A stretch of 60,523 nucleotides of DNA from Oscillospiraceae bacterium (lineage in GTDB: Bacteria > Bacillota > Clostridia > Oscillospirales > Oscillospiraceae), in NCBI GenBank assembly GCA_022793685.1, contig JAAWDI010000054.1:1-60523 (forward strand). The letters run 5' to 3'. The notes beneath the pieces are model-generated. The model was given only the letters and a program-made list of their open reading frames with translations. It was not told where the DNA came from and ran no database searches. The stretch's first letter is position 1; every line of letters begins with the position of its first letter. The position numbers and the translations under genes are program-made. This document shows positions 41,064 to 50,298 of this stretch, piece after piece.

Positions 41064-43493
41064 ATGTATCAGCTGAAGCCCATAAGCGAGCGGGTTCAGA
41101 AAATCCGCGAGAAGTACCGCACCACCCGGCCGAAGGTGGACCTCAACCGTTACCGCATCGTGACGGAATTTTACATGAACAACCCCGATATTACTGGCAT
41201 TCTCAAGCGCGCAAAGGTGATGCGCGCCCTGTTTGAGCAGATGCCCACCCTTATCAACGAGGATGAGGTCATCGTGGGCTGGCAGGGCGAGACTTATCGC
41301 TCCTGCGCCCTGTACCCGGAGACCTCCTTCAACTGGTTCATGGCCGAGCTGCGTGCCGGCACCATTCCCAAGCGTGAGCAGGACCCCTATGACATCGACC
41401 CGGAGGACGAGAAGTACCTGCTGGAGACGGGCGATTACTGGGATAAGCACTCCATGAGCGCCATGACCGACGCCTACATGCCCCGTTTCCACCGCGACCA
41501 TATGACAGGCAACGGCGTGCTGTTCTTCGGCCCGAAGAATAACTGCCAGTCTCCTGTCGGCCACTTCACCGCCAACTTCTGGGTTGCCACCCAGAAGGGC
41601 TTCGGCGCCATCGGCAAGGAAGCCCGCGAGAAGATGGAGCAGATGGAGGAAAACGGCATTTTCGGCGACGACATCCACAAATATAACTTCTACCGTGCCA
41701 TCGACATCGTCTGCGGCGGCATCATCACCTGGTCCAAGCGTTACGCCGCCCGCGCCGCCGAGCTGGCCAAGGCGGAGAAAAATCCGGAGCGCAAAGCCGA
41801 GCTGGAGCGCATGGCGGACACGCTGAACTGGATTATGGAGAACCCCTGCCGCGACTTCCGCGACGCTATCCAGTGCATCTATATGTACCAACTGGCCATG
41901 TGCATGGACGGCCAGCAGCACGGTATCTCCTATGGCCGCGTTGACCAGTATCTGGGTCACTACTATGAGCAGGACATTAAGAACGGTACTATCACGCCTG
42001 AATATGCGCAGGAACTGATGGATTTGTTCTACCTGAAGGTGGCCGAGTGCAATAAAATCTGGTCTGAAGGCGCCACCAAGTCCGGCCCAGGCTACACCTC
42101 AGGTCAGCTGATGACCATGGGCGGCGTGGACAAGGACGGCAACGACGCCACCAACGCCGTTACCTACATGATGCTCCAGTCGGCGGGCCGTCTGGTGCTG
42201 CACGACCCCCCGCAGGCGCTGCGTATCCACAAGGGCACGCCTGACGAGCTGTGGGAGGCCGCCATTGAGACGACGAAAATCGCAGGCGGCGTGCCCACCT
42301 TCGAGAATGACGATGTTATCATTGCAGGCCTGATGAAGCGCGGCATTCCCATCGAGGACGCCCGCAACTACTCTCTGGAGGGCTGCGTGGAGCCGTCTGT
42401 GGGCGGCTATGAGTGGGCACAGCCCGGCGGCACCGGCACCGAGTCCTACATGAACATCGCCAACGTGCTGCTGCTGGCCATCAACAACGGCACCAACCCC
42501 CTGCGCTTCCCCGGCGCGCCGGAGCCTCAGCGAACTGGCCCCGCCACCGGCTATCTCTATGACATGAAGAGCATGGACGAGGTGCTGAAGGCCGTCGAGG
42601 TTCAGATGGAGTTCTTCACGCGTTGGCAGTGCACCAACATCAACGCCTGGGAGTCCATGAGCGCGTTCCACTATCCGCTGCCGCTGGCCTCCGCCACCTT
42701 CGTGGGCTGCATGGAGAGCGGCAAGGACGTGCAGGCGGGCGGCGCAAAGTACAACTCCACCGGCAACTCCTGCATCGGTCTGGGCAATCTGGCGGACAGC
42801 CTGAACATCATCGACTATGTCTGCTTTGAGAAGAAGCTGGCCACCACCCGCGAGCTGTACGACGCGGTGATGAACAACTGGGAGGGCCATGAGGAACTGT
42901 ACCGCCTCATCAACAGCGGCGACGTGCCCCACTACGGCAACGGCGACCCGGTGGCCGACAAGTATGTTAACTTCGCCGCCTCCACCTATGCCAACGGCAT
43001 CAACCGCTGCACCGGCCCCCGCGGCAACCATTTCGCCGCAGGCTGCTACCCCGTCACCTGCAACGTGCTGTTCGGCTACTTCACCTCTGCCACTCCGGAC
43101 GGCCGCAAGAGCAGCGAGCCGCTGACCGACGGCATCTCCGGCCGCCAGGGCATGGATAAGAACGGCCCCTTGGCCGCACTGAACTCCGTGCTGAACTTCG
43201 ACCAGAGCGAGTATGGCAACGGTACCCTGCTGAACATGAAGTTCCATCCCACGGCGGTGAACGGCCCGCAGGGCATCCAAAAGCTGAAGGCCGTCATGCA
43301 GACCTACTTTGACCGCGGCGGCATGGAGCTGCAGCTCAACATCGTGTCCAGCGACACCTTGCGCGACGCCCAGAAGAACCCCGACAAGTACAAGGACTTG
43401 GTCGTCCGCGTGGCGGGCTTCTCCGCCTACTTCGTGGAGGTCTTTAAGGACTGCCAGAACGACCTGATTCGCCGCACAGAGCAGGGGCTTTAA
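41064..43493 (+). CDS. Glycyl radical enzyme of the eliminase (dehydratase/lyase) group, 809 aa
   Basis: Oxygen-sensitive radical enzyme of the pyruvate formate-lyase superfamily. Gly785 in RVAGFSAYF is the radical site. Cys441 and Glu443 in NYSLEGCVEP are the thiyl Cys and general base found in glycerol/diol dehydratases, choline lyase, hydroxyproline dehydratase and C-S lyases. This excludes formate-lyase (Cys-Cys) and arylacetate decarboxylase types. The N-terminal PFL domain has INEDEVIVGW and DAIQCIYMYQLAMCMDGQQHGISYGRVDQYL. The substrate cannot be assigned by eye. No activating radical-SAM enzyme is adjacent, which is unusual; it must be supplied in trans. Flanked on each side by a MelB-type transporter and a LysR gene, suggesting a catabolic island for an imported compound. 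Confidence 0.93.
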   Translation: MYQLKPISERVQKIREKYRTTRPKVDLNRYRIVTEFYMNNPDITGILKRAKVMRALFEQMPTLINEDEVIVGWQGETYRSCALYPETSFNWFMAELRAGTIPKREQDPYDIDPEDEKYLLETGDYWDKHSMSAMTDAYMPRFHRDHMTGNGVLFFGPKNNCQSPVGHFTANFWVATQKGFGAIGKEAREKMEQMEENGIFGDDIHKYNFYRAIDIVCGGIITWSKRYAARAAELAKAEKNPERKAELERMADTLNWIMENPCRDFRDAIQCIYMYQLAMCMDGQQHGISYGRVDQYLGHYYEQDIKNGTITPEYAQELMDLFYLKVAECNKIWSEGATKSGPGYTSGQLMTMGGVDKDGNDATNAVTYMMLQSAGRLVLHDPPQALRIHKGTPDELWEAAIETTKIAGGVPTFENDDVIIAGLMKRGIPIEDARNYSLEGCVEPSVGGYEWAQPGGTGTESYMNIANVLLLAINNGTNPLRFPGAPEPQRTGPATGYLYDMKSMDEVLKAVEVQMEFFTRWQCTNINAWESMSAFHYPLPLASATFVGCMESGKDVQAGGAKYNSTGNSCIGLGNLADSLNIIDYVCFEKKLATTRELYDAVMNNWEGHEELYRLINSGDVPHYGNGDPVADKYVNFAASTYANGINRCTGPRGNHFAAGCYPVTCNVLFGYFTSATPDGRKSSEPLTDGISGRQGMDKNGPLAALNSVLNFDQSEYGNGTLLNMKFHPTAVNGPQGIQKLKAVMQTYFDRGGMELQLNIVSSDTLRDAQKNPDKYKDLVVRVAGFSAYFVEVFKDCQNDLIRRTEQGL

Positions 43494-43507
43494 TCCATTT
43501 TGTGAAG

Positions 43508-43543
43508 AAAAGAGCCGGAGGCGTCAGCTTCCGGCTCTTTTTG
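43508..43543 (+). terminator. Terminator of the glycyl radical enzyme gene
   Basis: AAAGAGCCGGAG...TTCCGGCTCTTTTT hairpin, 15 bp after the stop codon. Confidence 0.88.
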
Positions 43544-43639
43544 CACCGGTTGAGCGAAAATGTTTCTGCGGGCGGAGAGAAGTTTCAGAAAAAGCTATGA
43601 AGAAGTCGCGGAGAGGAATGGGGAGGAAGATTTCAGCGG

Positions 43640-43668
43640 TTGCAAATCAGCGCGGGATGGGTTATAAT
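43640..43668 (+). promoter_or_regulatory. Sigma-A-type promoter of transporter B
   Basis: TTGCAA (43640-43645), 17-bp spacer, TATAAT (43663-43668), 86 bp before the ATG. Confidence 0.75.
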
Positions 43669-43753
43669 ATGGTCGAAATGACGAAGGGGAAGCGGTGGAG
43701 CTTCCCCTCTGTTGTTTATATTCACCTAAAATGAAGAGATTGGAAGTGTTACC

Positions 43754-45166
43754 ATGGAAGTCAAACGCATGGCAACCCCCGGCAAGACAAAAGCATTGTA
43801 CTTCATTGGAAAGTTCATGTTTAGTCTGTTCGTGGGCATTGAGATGTATTACTTCTCAGCCTATTTAACAGACGCAGCCCTGCTGCCGGTGGCAATCGTC
43901 GGTCTGGTGCTGAATATCCCTTCAGTGGTCGACTTAATTTTTTCCTTCTTGAACGGCGCTATTCTGGAAAAGCTGCACCTGCCCTTTGGCAAGTACCGCT
44001 TCTGGCTGTATGTAGGCCCTGTTATCGCAACGATTACCTACGCGCTTTGCTTTGTGCGTTTGGACGACGACTGGCACTGCGGCCTTATGATTATCATCTC
44101 CCTGATTGTCGCCCACTTCGTTTGGTCGATGGCGGAGACGGCATATAACGCACTGCCGACTCTTGTGACGGACGATGTGGCCGAGCGTTCGTCCCTGTCC
44201 ATGCTGTTCGGCACGGCGGCCAACTGGTCTGGCGCCCTGATTGGCCTGATTGTCATGCCGGTCATCAGCGCGTTCAATGGCATGACCAATAGCACCACAA
44301 TGGGTTATATGCTGTTTGTCATTGTCAGCGGAATTTTGTACATCATTGCATTCGTACTGCTGGGCATGAATATCAAAGAGGCGGAAGCTGCGGACGCAGC
44401 CCAGAAACTGGCGTCCGGCGGCGCGCAGGCGGCGAAAGGGCCTTCTGTAAAAGCGATGATTTCAAACGTCACCAAAAACGGCCCGTTGATTTGCATCCTG
44501 TTTTACAACCTGTTTTTCTTTACCGGCATTTTTACGCAGTCCTTAACGATGTTCTATTATTTCCAATATACCTTGGGTGCGTTGGCGCTCATGGGCATCA
44601 CCATGACGCTGCGCAGCGTTGCCACCATGGTCACCACCTTTATCTATCCCATTGCAATGAAGCTGTTTAAGGGCAATAAAAAGAATGTGATGATTTTTGC
44701 GGGCGTGGTTAACATCGTGTATATGCTGGCAATGTGGGCGCTTCGCCCCGGCCCTGTCGTTTTCATCGTATGCACCATGATTTCCGCGGTTATCGGCGGA
44801 ATCTCCAACATGCCGGCCATCGCAATTTACGGAGACTGCGCCAGCTATGGCGAGTGGAAAACGGGCGTGGATTGCAAGGCGTTTGTCATGTCCCTCTACA
44901 ATGTGCCCGTCAAGGTGGGCCTGCTGGTCAAGGGCGTGATTGTTGCGGCAATTCTGGGCATTATCAAGTATGACGCCACAATTACCGACCCTGTGATTCT
45001 TGAATCCTATGCTACGGGCTTTAACAACGGGTATATGCTGCTCGGCGCCGTGGTAGGTATCATCAGTCTGCTTATCTTGATTTTCGGCTATCACCTGAAC
45101 GAAGAGAAGGTTGCCCAGTGTGTGGCAGAGACTGAGGCGAGAAAGAGGGGGCAGGCACAGGAATAA
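43754..45166 (+). CDS. MelB-type (GPH family, MFS) cation symporter B, 470 aa
   Basis: Second 12-helix GPH symporter of the island. SVVDLIFSFLNGAILEKLHLPFGKYRFWLYVGP is the MelB helix 2-3 motif; AIYGDCASYGEWKTGVDCKAFVMSLYNVPVKVGLLVKG is the C-half GPH signature, closer to the classical form than in transporter A. The two share the same order of motifs and similar N-termini (YFSA.[LM]TDAALL), so they are paralogs. Start 43754 has only a weak TTGGAAG site; an ATG five codons later (43769) is possible. Own promoter and terminator. The presence of two importers may mean two related substrates or an exchanger pair. Confidence 0.9.
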   Translation: MEVKRMATPGKTKALYFIGKFMFSLFVGIEMYYFSAYLTDAALLPVAIVGLVLNIPSVVDLIFSFLNGAILEKLHLPFGKYRFWLYVGPVIATITYALCFVRLDDDWHCGLMIIISLIVAHFVWSMAETAYNALPTLVTDDVAERSSLSMLFGTAANWSGALIGLIVMPVISAFNGMTNSTTMGYMLFVIVSGILYIIAFVLLGMNIKEAEAADAAQKLASGGAQAAKGPSVKAMISNVTKNGPLICILFYNLFFFTGIFTQSLTMFYYFQYTLGALALMGITMTLRSVATMVTTFIYPIAMKLFKGNKKNVMIFAGVVNIVYMLAMWALRPGPVVFIVCTMISAVIGGISNMPAIAIYGDCASYGEWKTGVDCKAFVMSLYNVPVKVGLLVKGVIVAAILGIIKYDATITDPVILESYATGFNNGYMLLGAVVGIISLLILIFGYHLNEEKVAQCVAETEARKRGQAQE

Positions 45167-45196
45167 CGCAAAGGCTGTACCCTGCAAGGATAAGGG

Positions 45197-45230
45197 AAAG
45201 AGCGTGCACTCAAGGTGCGCGCTCTTTTTC
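45197..45230 (+). terminator. Terminator of transporter B
   Basis: AAAGAGCG-TGCAC...GTGC-GCGCTCTTTTT imperfect hairpin, 31 bp past the stop. Confidence 0.8.
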
Positions 45231-45259
45231 GTCAAAACGGAAAAAATGAGTGGAAGAGA

Positions 45260-45288
45260 GGACAACGGCGGTGGATTGTGTTATAATT
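45260..45288 (+). promoter_or_regulatory. Extended -10 promoter of LysR B
   Basis: TATAAT (45283-45288) preceded by TGT (extended -10), with a weak -35 AGGACA at 45260-45265 and 17-bp spacing. Confidence 0.6.
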
Positions 45289-45331
45289 ATATGCTAATGA
45301 CAATGCAAGCGACCAAAAGGAGGCGTTATCC

Positions 45332-46240
45332 ATGAATATCCTGCGTCTGCGCTATTTCATCGACACGGCGGAGAGCAAGAGCTTCACGAAAGCGGCGCAG
45401 AAAAACTATGTGTCGCAGCCGGTCATCAGCCAGCAGATTGCCGCAATGGAGCGGGAACTGGAGGCCCTCCTTTTTTCACGGGAGAAGGGAAAGGTAGCGC
45501 TGACTCCGGCGGGGGAGAGCTTTTATGGGGACGCCGTCCGTATCGTGGCGCTCTATGACCAAGCGGTGAAGAAGGCGCGGCATATCTACCGGGAAGGCGG
45601 CGGCACCATTCTGCTGGGCCTGGTGACGGGAACGGAAATGGATGAGTTGTTTGACCTGGTGAGCCTTTTTCACAAAAATTGGCCCGATACGGTGATTCAT
45701 CCGGTTCAGGAGACGTTCTCCGGCCTGCGCCGCAAGCTGGAGTCCGGCGAGGTAGATGTGGCTATGGCTCCTGCTTATGACCTGAAGCTGGGCGATGAGT
45801 TTGAAGTTCATTGCCTGCGCAGGTTCAAGATGGGGGTGCTGGTATCGCGGGAAAACCCGCTGTCGAAGCGGGATAGCGTCAGCGCCCGGGAATTGGCCGG
45901 GGAGGACATCGTTATGACAGCTCCGGACTTTGGCAGCGAGACTTATCAGCACATGGTGTCACAGCGGGCGACGGAGGGTTATACGCCCCATATTGTAGAA
46001 ACCGCTCAATCCATGGAATTTTTGCTGATGCTGGTGGAGTTGAATAGAGGAATTGCATTTCTGCCGGAGGGCGTCAACCGCTATAATGAGGAGCGGTGCA
46101 AATTTTTGGAGCTGACCGATACGGACGACCGGCCTGAATTTTCCATTGCCTACCGCAAAAAGAGCCACAATCGGGCGGTGTCGGCCTTTGTCAAAGTGAT
46201 TGTAGATTATTTTGCAGAGCATTATCCCTATGACGGCTAA
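45332..46240 (+). CDS. LysR-family transcriptional regulator B, 302 aa
   Basis: LysR-type regulator with N-terminal winged HTH (LRYFIDTAESKSFTKAAQKNYVSQPVISQQIAAMEREL) and a C-terminal effector-binding domain (TILLGLVTGTEMDELFDLV...). It is a full-length paralog of LysR A (39935). With transporter B it repeats the transporter-then-LysR order seen on the other side of the glycyl radical enzyme. AAAGGAGG lies 9 nt before the ATG. Regulation of transporter B is the simplest inference. Confidence 0.92.
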   Translation: MNILRLRYFIDTAESKSFTKAAQKNYVSQPVISQQIAAMERELEALLFSREKGKVALTPAGESFYGDAVRIVALYDQAVKKARHIYREGGGTILLGLVTGTEMDELFDLVSLFHKNWPDTVIHPVQETFSGLRRKLESGEVDVAMAPAYDLKLGDEFEVHCLRRFKMGVLVSRENPLSKRDSVSARELAGEDIVMTAPDFGSETYQHMVSQRATEGYTPHIVETAQSMEFLLMLVELNRGIAFLPEGVNRYNEERCKFLELTDTDDRPEFSIAYRKKSHNRAVSAFVKVIVDYFAEHYPYDG

Positions 46241-46313
46241 AAACCGCTTGCCTTTTCCAACTGCATCCTCTATCATAGGGGAGACCATATCACAGGAAAG
46301 AGGGAACCAACCC

Positions 46314-46559
46314 ATGACTATTCAATATGTGCCTCAGGGCGTTTGCTCCCGCGCCATGCAAATCGAAGTGGAGGACGGCGTAATTCAGGAGGTGCGCATC
46401 CTCGGCGGCTGCCACGGAAACCTACAAGCGATTTCCAAGCTGCTGGTGGGCATGACGGTGGAGGACGCCATTGAAAAGATGGAGGGTATCCGCTGCGGAA
46501 TGCGCCCAACCTCCTGCCCCGACCAGCTGGCGAAGGCATTGAAGCAGGCCGAAGCGTAA
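46314..46559 (+). CDS. TSCPD-domain protein, 81 aa
   Basis: Small protein made almost wholly of a TSCPD domain (TSCPDQLAKAL at the end; PQGVCSRAMQIEVEDG...VRILGGCHGNLQAISKLLVGM before). The family resembles the C-terminal piece of adenosylcobalamin-dependent ribonucleotide reductases; the role of stand-alone members is unknown. ATG 46314 follows AAAGAGGGAACC; the longer frame from 46212 has no site. Its stop overlaps the next start (TAATG), so both are translated together. Confidence 0.88.
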   Translation: MTIQYVPQGVCSRAMQIEVEDGVIQEVRILGGCHGNLQAISKLLVGMTVEDAIEKMEGIRCGMRPTSCPDQLAKALKQAEA

Positions 46560-48871
46560 TGCCGATGAAAGCAGGACTTATCACCTTCCACTTCGCCCAC
46601 CACTACGGGGCGCAGCTTCAGGCCTATGCCACCATGCGGGCGGTGGAAAAACTGGGGGCGGAGTGTGAAATCATTGATTACCGGTTGCCCCATACCACCA
46701 GAACCAACCAGCTTTTCAAGCAGGACAAGGGCCTGAAGGCCAAGGTGTCCAACGCCCATACCGCCCTGCATTACGGCGCGTTCAAGGCGCGGCATGACCG
46801 CTTTGAGGCGTTTGTGGCGGAGGAAATGCACCTGTCCCCGGTGTGTTATACCACACTGGAGGAGCTGAAGGCCGCCCCGCCGGAATACGATGTGTATTTG
46901 TCGGGCAGCGACCAGATATGGAACCCCCTTATTTTTGAGAACAAGCGGTTTGCCCCAGCCTTTTTTCTGACGTTTACCGAGGGACGCAAGGCGGCGTATG
47001 CCCCCAGCTTCGGGCTCCCTGCGCTGCCGGAAGGTATGGGCGAGGAACTGAAGGGGTATTTGGAGGGTTTTTCCGCCCTGTCCACCAGAGAGAAGCGGGG
47101 AAGGGCCATCATTGAGCAGGTGAGCGACGCGCCCGTCTATGACGTGCTTGACCCCACGTTGCTGCTCACCGGAGAAGAGTGGGGCGGGTTGGCCGAACCT
47201 TCTCAGCAGGGGGGGTATATTCTCTGTTATCTGATTGGCGACCCTTCCGCTATGGCGCCCACCATTCAGCGCCTCCGTGAGGAGACCGGCCTGCCGGTGG
47301 TGCAGCTTGCAGGGGCGCGCCGGGCGGTGGTGAAGGGCGCGAAAATCGTGTTTGATGCAGGGCCGAAGGAATTTTTGGGCCTGTTCCGTGACGCCGCTTA
47401 TGTTTGTACCGACTCCTTCCACGGGACGGTGTTTTCCGTCCAGTTCCAGAAGGATTTCTTTACAACCGTCAGTCCCAAGGAACGGCGCGACCTGTCTGCG
47501 GCGCGGGGCTACAACCTGCTGAAAACGCTGGGCCTCACTGAGCGGGTGGTAGGGCTGTCCGGCTGCGCGGCTCTGACCGACAAGATTGACTACCCTGCGG
47601 TGACGGAACGGCTGGAGAACGCGCGGGAGGAGTCCCTCGCCTATCTCAAAGCAGCGGTATTCGGTCGGCCTTTGCCTGAGCGGAAGCTGCCGGAGGAGGA
47701 GCGCACGAAGCTGTGCAAGCCGTCAGATTGCACCGGATGCGGCGCGTGCGCCGCCGTATGTCCGGTGAGCGCCATCGAAATGGCCGCCGATATGGAAGGG
47801 TTCCTGCGCCCCACAGTGGGAGAGAAGTGCATCGACTGCGGCAAATGTACCGCCGCCTGCCCGTCGCTGCATCCCTATGAGGGGACTTCTGCCAAGTGCG
47901 CCTATGCGGTCTGGCACAACGACCCCGATGTGCGGGAGCAGAGCAGCTCCGGCGGCTTTTGGAGCGTGCTGGCGGAGGATACCGTTGCCAAGGGCGGTGT
48001 TGTGTTCGGCGCAGCCCTTGACGATAGTCTGCATCTGCGCCACACCGGCGCGGAAAAGCGTGAGGAGCTGGCGGCATTCCGCGGCTCCAAGTATCTCCAA
48101 AGCGACATGGGCGATTGCTACCGGCAGGTCAAAGCGGCGCTGGAGGTAGGCAAACAGGTGCTCTTTTCCGGCACCGCCTGCCAGATAGACGGCCTTTACC
48201 GCGTGCTGGGAGGCGACCACGAAAACCTTCTGACGGTCGACTTGGTGTGCATGGGCGTGCCGTCTCCGGCTGTATTCCGTGCAGAGATGGACTATCTGGG
48301 CCAAAAGCACGGCGCAAGAGTGAGAGCAGTCCGTTTTCGGGACAAGCGTCAAGGCTGGCACAAATACAGCTTGGCGGTCACCTATGAGGACGGGCAGGAG
48401 GAGGCGTGGCCCCTCAATGATACGCCCTATGGCCGCGGCTTTGGTATGTCGTTGTTCCTGCGGCCCTGCTGTACGGAGTGCCGCTACTCCCAGCCGCCCC
48501 GGCCTGCCGATTTTACCCTCGGAGACTTCTGGGGCGTGGACATGGCGGCGCTCCCTGTGGACGGTGAGCGGGGCATTTCAATGGTGCTGCCCAACACCGA
48601 GAAGGCGCAGACGCGGTTTGAGGCGCTGTGCGAGGAGTTCCAAGCGGTGCCCCGTCCACTGTCGGAGGCGTGGAAGGGCAACCCCCGTCTGGTGTCGACC
48701 CACCCGGCGTCTCCCAAGCGGGCCGGATTTTTTGCGTCCTTCACGGCGCTGCCCTATGAACAGACCCGCGAAAAATACCTGAAGCTGCCCAGTGCGCCTT
48801 ACCGTTTGGCTTCCAAGCTGTTGACGCCGGAGGTCAAAGAGAAGCTGAAGGGTTTCCTCGGAAAATCATAA
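46559..48871 (+). CDS. Polysaccharide pyruvyl transferase / ferredoxin / FrhB-like fusion protein, 770 aa
   Basis: Three-part protein. Residues ~1-360 are a polysaccharide pyruvyl transferase domain (TFHFAHHYGAQLQAYATMRA, SGSDQIWNP, VCTDSFHGTVFSVQF), the family that adds ketal pyruvate to surface glycans. Residues ~385-440 carry two [4Fe-4S] motifs (CTGCGACAAVCP, CIDCGKCTAACP). Residues ~445-770 resemble the coenzyme F420 hydrogenase/dehydrogenase beta subunit (SSSGGFWSVLAEDTVAKGGVVFGAA, VLFSGTACQIDGLYRVLG, DFTLGDFWG). I recall similar fusions in glycan clusters of gut anaerobes. Pyruvylated wall glycan is the ligand of SLH domains, so a link to the SLH proteins at 1-25 kb is possible but they are far apart. 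Confidence 0.88.
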   Translation: MPMKAGLITFHFAHHYGAQLQAYATMRAVEKLGAECEIIDYRLPHTTRTNQLFKQDKGLKAKVSNAHTALHYGAFKARHDRFEAFVAEEMHLSPVCYTTLEELKAAPPEYDVYLSGSDQIWNPLIFENKRFAPAFFLTFTEGRKAAYAPSFGLPALPEGMGEELKGYLEGFSALSTREKRGRAIIEQVSDAPVYDVLDPTLLLTGEEWGGLAEPSQQGGYILCYLIGDPSAMAPTIQRLREETGLPVVQLAGARRAVVKGAKIVFDAGPKEFLGLFRDAAYVCTDSFHGTVFSVQFQKDFFTTVSPKERRDLSAARGYNLLKTLGLTERVVGLSGCAALTDKIDYPAVTERLENAREESLAYLKAAVFGRPLPERKLPEEERTKLCKPSDCTGCGACAAVCPVSAIEMAADMEGFLRPTVGEKCIDCGKCTAACPSLHPYEGTSAKCAYAVWHNDPDVREQSSSGGFWSVLAEDTVAKGGVVFGAALDDSLHLRHTGAEKREELAAFRGSKYLQSDMGDCYRQVKAALEVGKQVLFSGTACQIDGLYRVLGGDHENLLTVDLVCMGVPSPAVFRAEMDYLGQKHGARVRAVRFRDKRQGWHKYSLAVTYEDGQEEAWPLNDTPYGRGFGMSLFLRPCCTECRYSQPPRPADFTLGDFWGVDMAALPVDGERGISMVLPNTEKAQTRFEALCEEFQAVPRPLSEAWKGNPRLVSTHPASPKRAGFFASFTALPYEQTREKYLKLPSAPYRLASKLLTPEVKEKLKGFLGKS

Positions 48872-48908
48872 AAAACGTCCAACGCAGCTTGTCTGCGTTG
48901 GACGTTTT
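48872..48908. terminator. Bidirectional terminator between convergent genes
   Basis: A 16-bp perfect stem with AAAA on one side and TTTT on the other lies between the fusion gene stop and the carboxypeptidase stop. Confidence 0.9.
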
Positions 48909-48914
48909 CTTTTC

Positions 48915-50279
48915 TTACCGCCGCCGGCGGGTGCCGGTGTAACGTCTGGTGCTTCGCCTGTGGCCGCGCCCATAGCGCCGCTGCGGACGAAGCAGGGTGA
49001 ACCGAAGAATGACGATGGCCAAGATAATCAACACGGCCGCCAAAATGATTTTTGCCCAACCGTGGCCCAAAAGGTCCTTGAAAAAATTGAGGCGGTACAA
49101 CAGCTCAGAGCGTTCCCGCGCTTCGCTGGCGACCAAGTCAATGGTGCCGTAATCCTTGCCCTCATAAGAGAGGGCGACGGTGCCGAGGACTTGTCCCTCT
49201 TGAATGGGAGCCTCCACCGGCTCGGTGGGCAGGCTTTCCGTGAGGGTAAACTGGGAGGGGTCTACGTCTTTGGGTAGGGTGCGTTCCAGATTTCCCGCCG
49301 GTTTGACAATTACATAGTCGTTATCGGCGCAGAGAGAGACGGGCACTTCCCGAAGGAAGGTGGCGCCGTCCAGAATGGCCTTGCGGGAAAAGTTGGAGAA
49401 GCCCCACTGGAAGAGAGTTTTCGTCAGGGAAAAGGACTGCACGTCGGTGGTGCCGTCCGCACGCTTGACCTCCTGCGCGCCCAAAACCACCGAAATAAAG
49501 GTGCGGTCGCCGTCCACGGCGGCGGCGACAAGGCACTGCCCCGCTTCGGGGGTGTGGCCGGTCTTGATGCCGATGGCGTTGGAGTAAGTATAGCCGATAT
49601 ACTTCCAGTTGGTCAGCAGGGCGTTGGTGGTGTAGAAGGTGCGCGCGTCGGACAGGTTGGTGGCGGGGACGGTATAGCGCACCGTAGACACAATTTCCCG
49701 AAACGCCTTGTACTCCATGGCCGCTTTAACAAAACGGTAAATATCGCGGGCGGTGGTGTAGTGGTCGTCCCGATGGAGGCCGTGAGTGTTGGCAAAGTGG
49801 GTGCCGGTGCAGCCCAGCTCTGCGGCGCGGGTGTTCATATGCTCAATGAAGGTGGAAATATCGCCGCAGACCGCCTCGGCCAAAATATTGCACGCCTCGT
49901 TGGCAGAGGCGATGAGCATACAGTGCAGCAGGTCGTTCACCGTCATCTGCTCCCCCGGCTGGATACCCTGCGTGGAACCGTCGGCCGACAGGTCGTAGAG
50001 AATGGCGTTGGTGGGGGTGACCACCGTCTCCAGCGTCAGGTCGCCGCGGGAGATGGCTTCAAAGACCAGCAGGGCGGTCATGACCTTGGTGATGCTGGCC
50101 GGGTACGCCCGCTCGTCAGCCGCCTTTTCATAGAGAACCTCATCGTGGTCGGAGTCCATCAGCAGGGCGTGGGACGCGGGAATATTGGGGGCGTCCACAG
50201 CGTGAGCGGTGAGGGGGGTGAGAAGAGACGCCATCAGTGCAAAGACCAGTGCCAAGCCGCAAAAACGTGTTTTTTTCAT
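48915..50279 (-). CDS. D-alanyl-D-alanine carboxypeptidase (DacF/PBP5 type), 454 aa
   Basis: Exported penicillin-binding protein that trims the terminal D-Ala of peptidoglycan. Signal peptide (MKKTRFCGLALVFALMASLL...AHA). The catalytic set is complete: SITK (Ser and Lys), SAN, and KTGHTP. A C-terminal beta domain follows, then a membrane helix (AKIILAAVLIILAIVILRFTLL) and an Arg-rich tail, so it is probably membrane-attached. I use ATG 50279 (after AAGGGG), not the frame start at 50306. A consensus promoter on this strand (50324-50352) overlaps the divergent comEA start. Whether it is vegetative or a sporulation DacF/DacB cannot be told from sequence. Confidence 0.93.
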   Translation of the reverse strand: MKKTRFCGLALVFALMASLLTPLTAHAVDAPNIPASHALLMDSDHDEVLYEKAADERAYPASITKVMTALLVFEAISRGDLTLETVVTPTNAILYDLSADGSTQGIQPGEQMTVNDLLHCMLIASANEACNILAEAVCGDISTFIEHMNTRAAELGCTGTHFANTHGLHRDDHYTTARDIYRFVKAAMEYKAFREIVSTVRYTVPATNLSDARTFYTTNALLTNWKYIGYTYSNAIGIKTGHTPEAGQCLVAAAVDGDRTFISVVLGAQEVKRADGTTDVQSFSLTKTLFQWGFSNFSRKAILDGATFLREVPVSLCADNDYVIVKPAGNLERTLPKDVDPSQFTLTESLPTEPVEAPIQEGQVLGTVALSYEGKDYGTIDLVASEARERSELLYRLNFFKDLLGHGWAKIILAAVLIILAIVILRFTLLRPQRRYGRGHRRSTRRYTGTRRRR

Positions 50280-50298
50280 AGAAAACCCCTTGCCGATA

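Noticed and set aside
41064-43493. Pyruvate formate-lyase or choline trimethylamine-lyase label for the glycyl radical enzyme
   Set aside because: The active-site Cys is single and followed by VEP, unlike the Cys-Cys of formate-lyase. The cut-cluster partners (activase, microcompartment genes) are missing, so a specific substrate is not justified.
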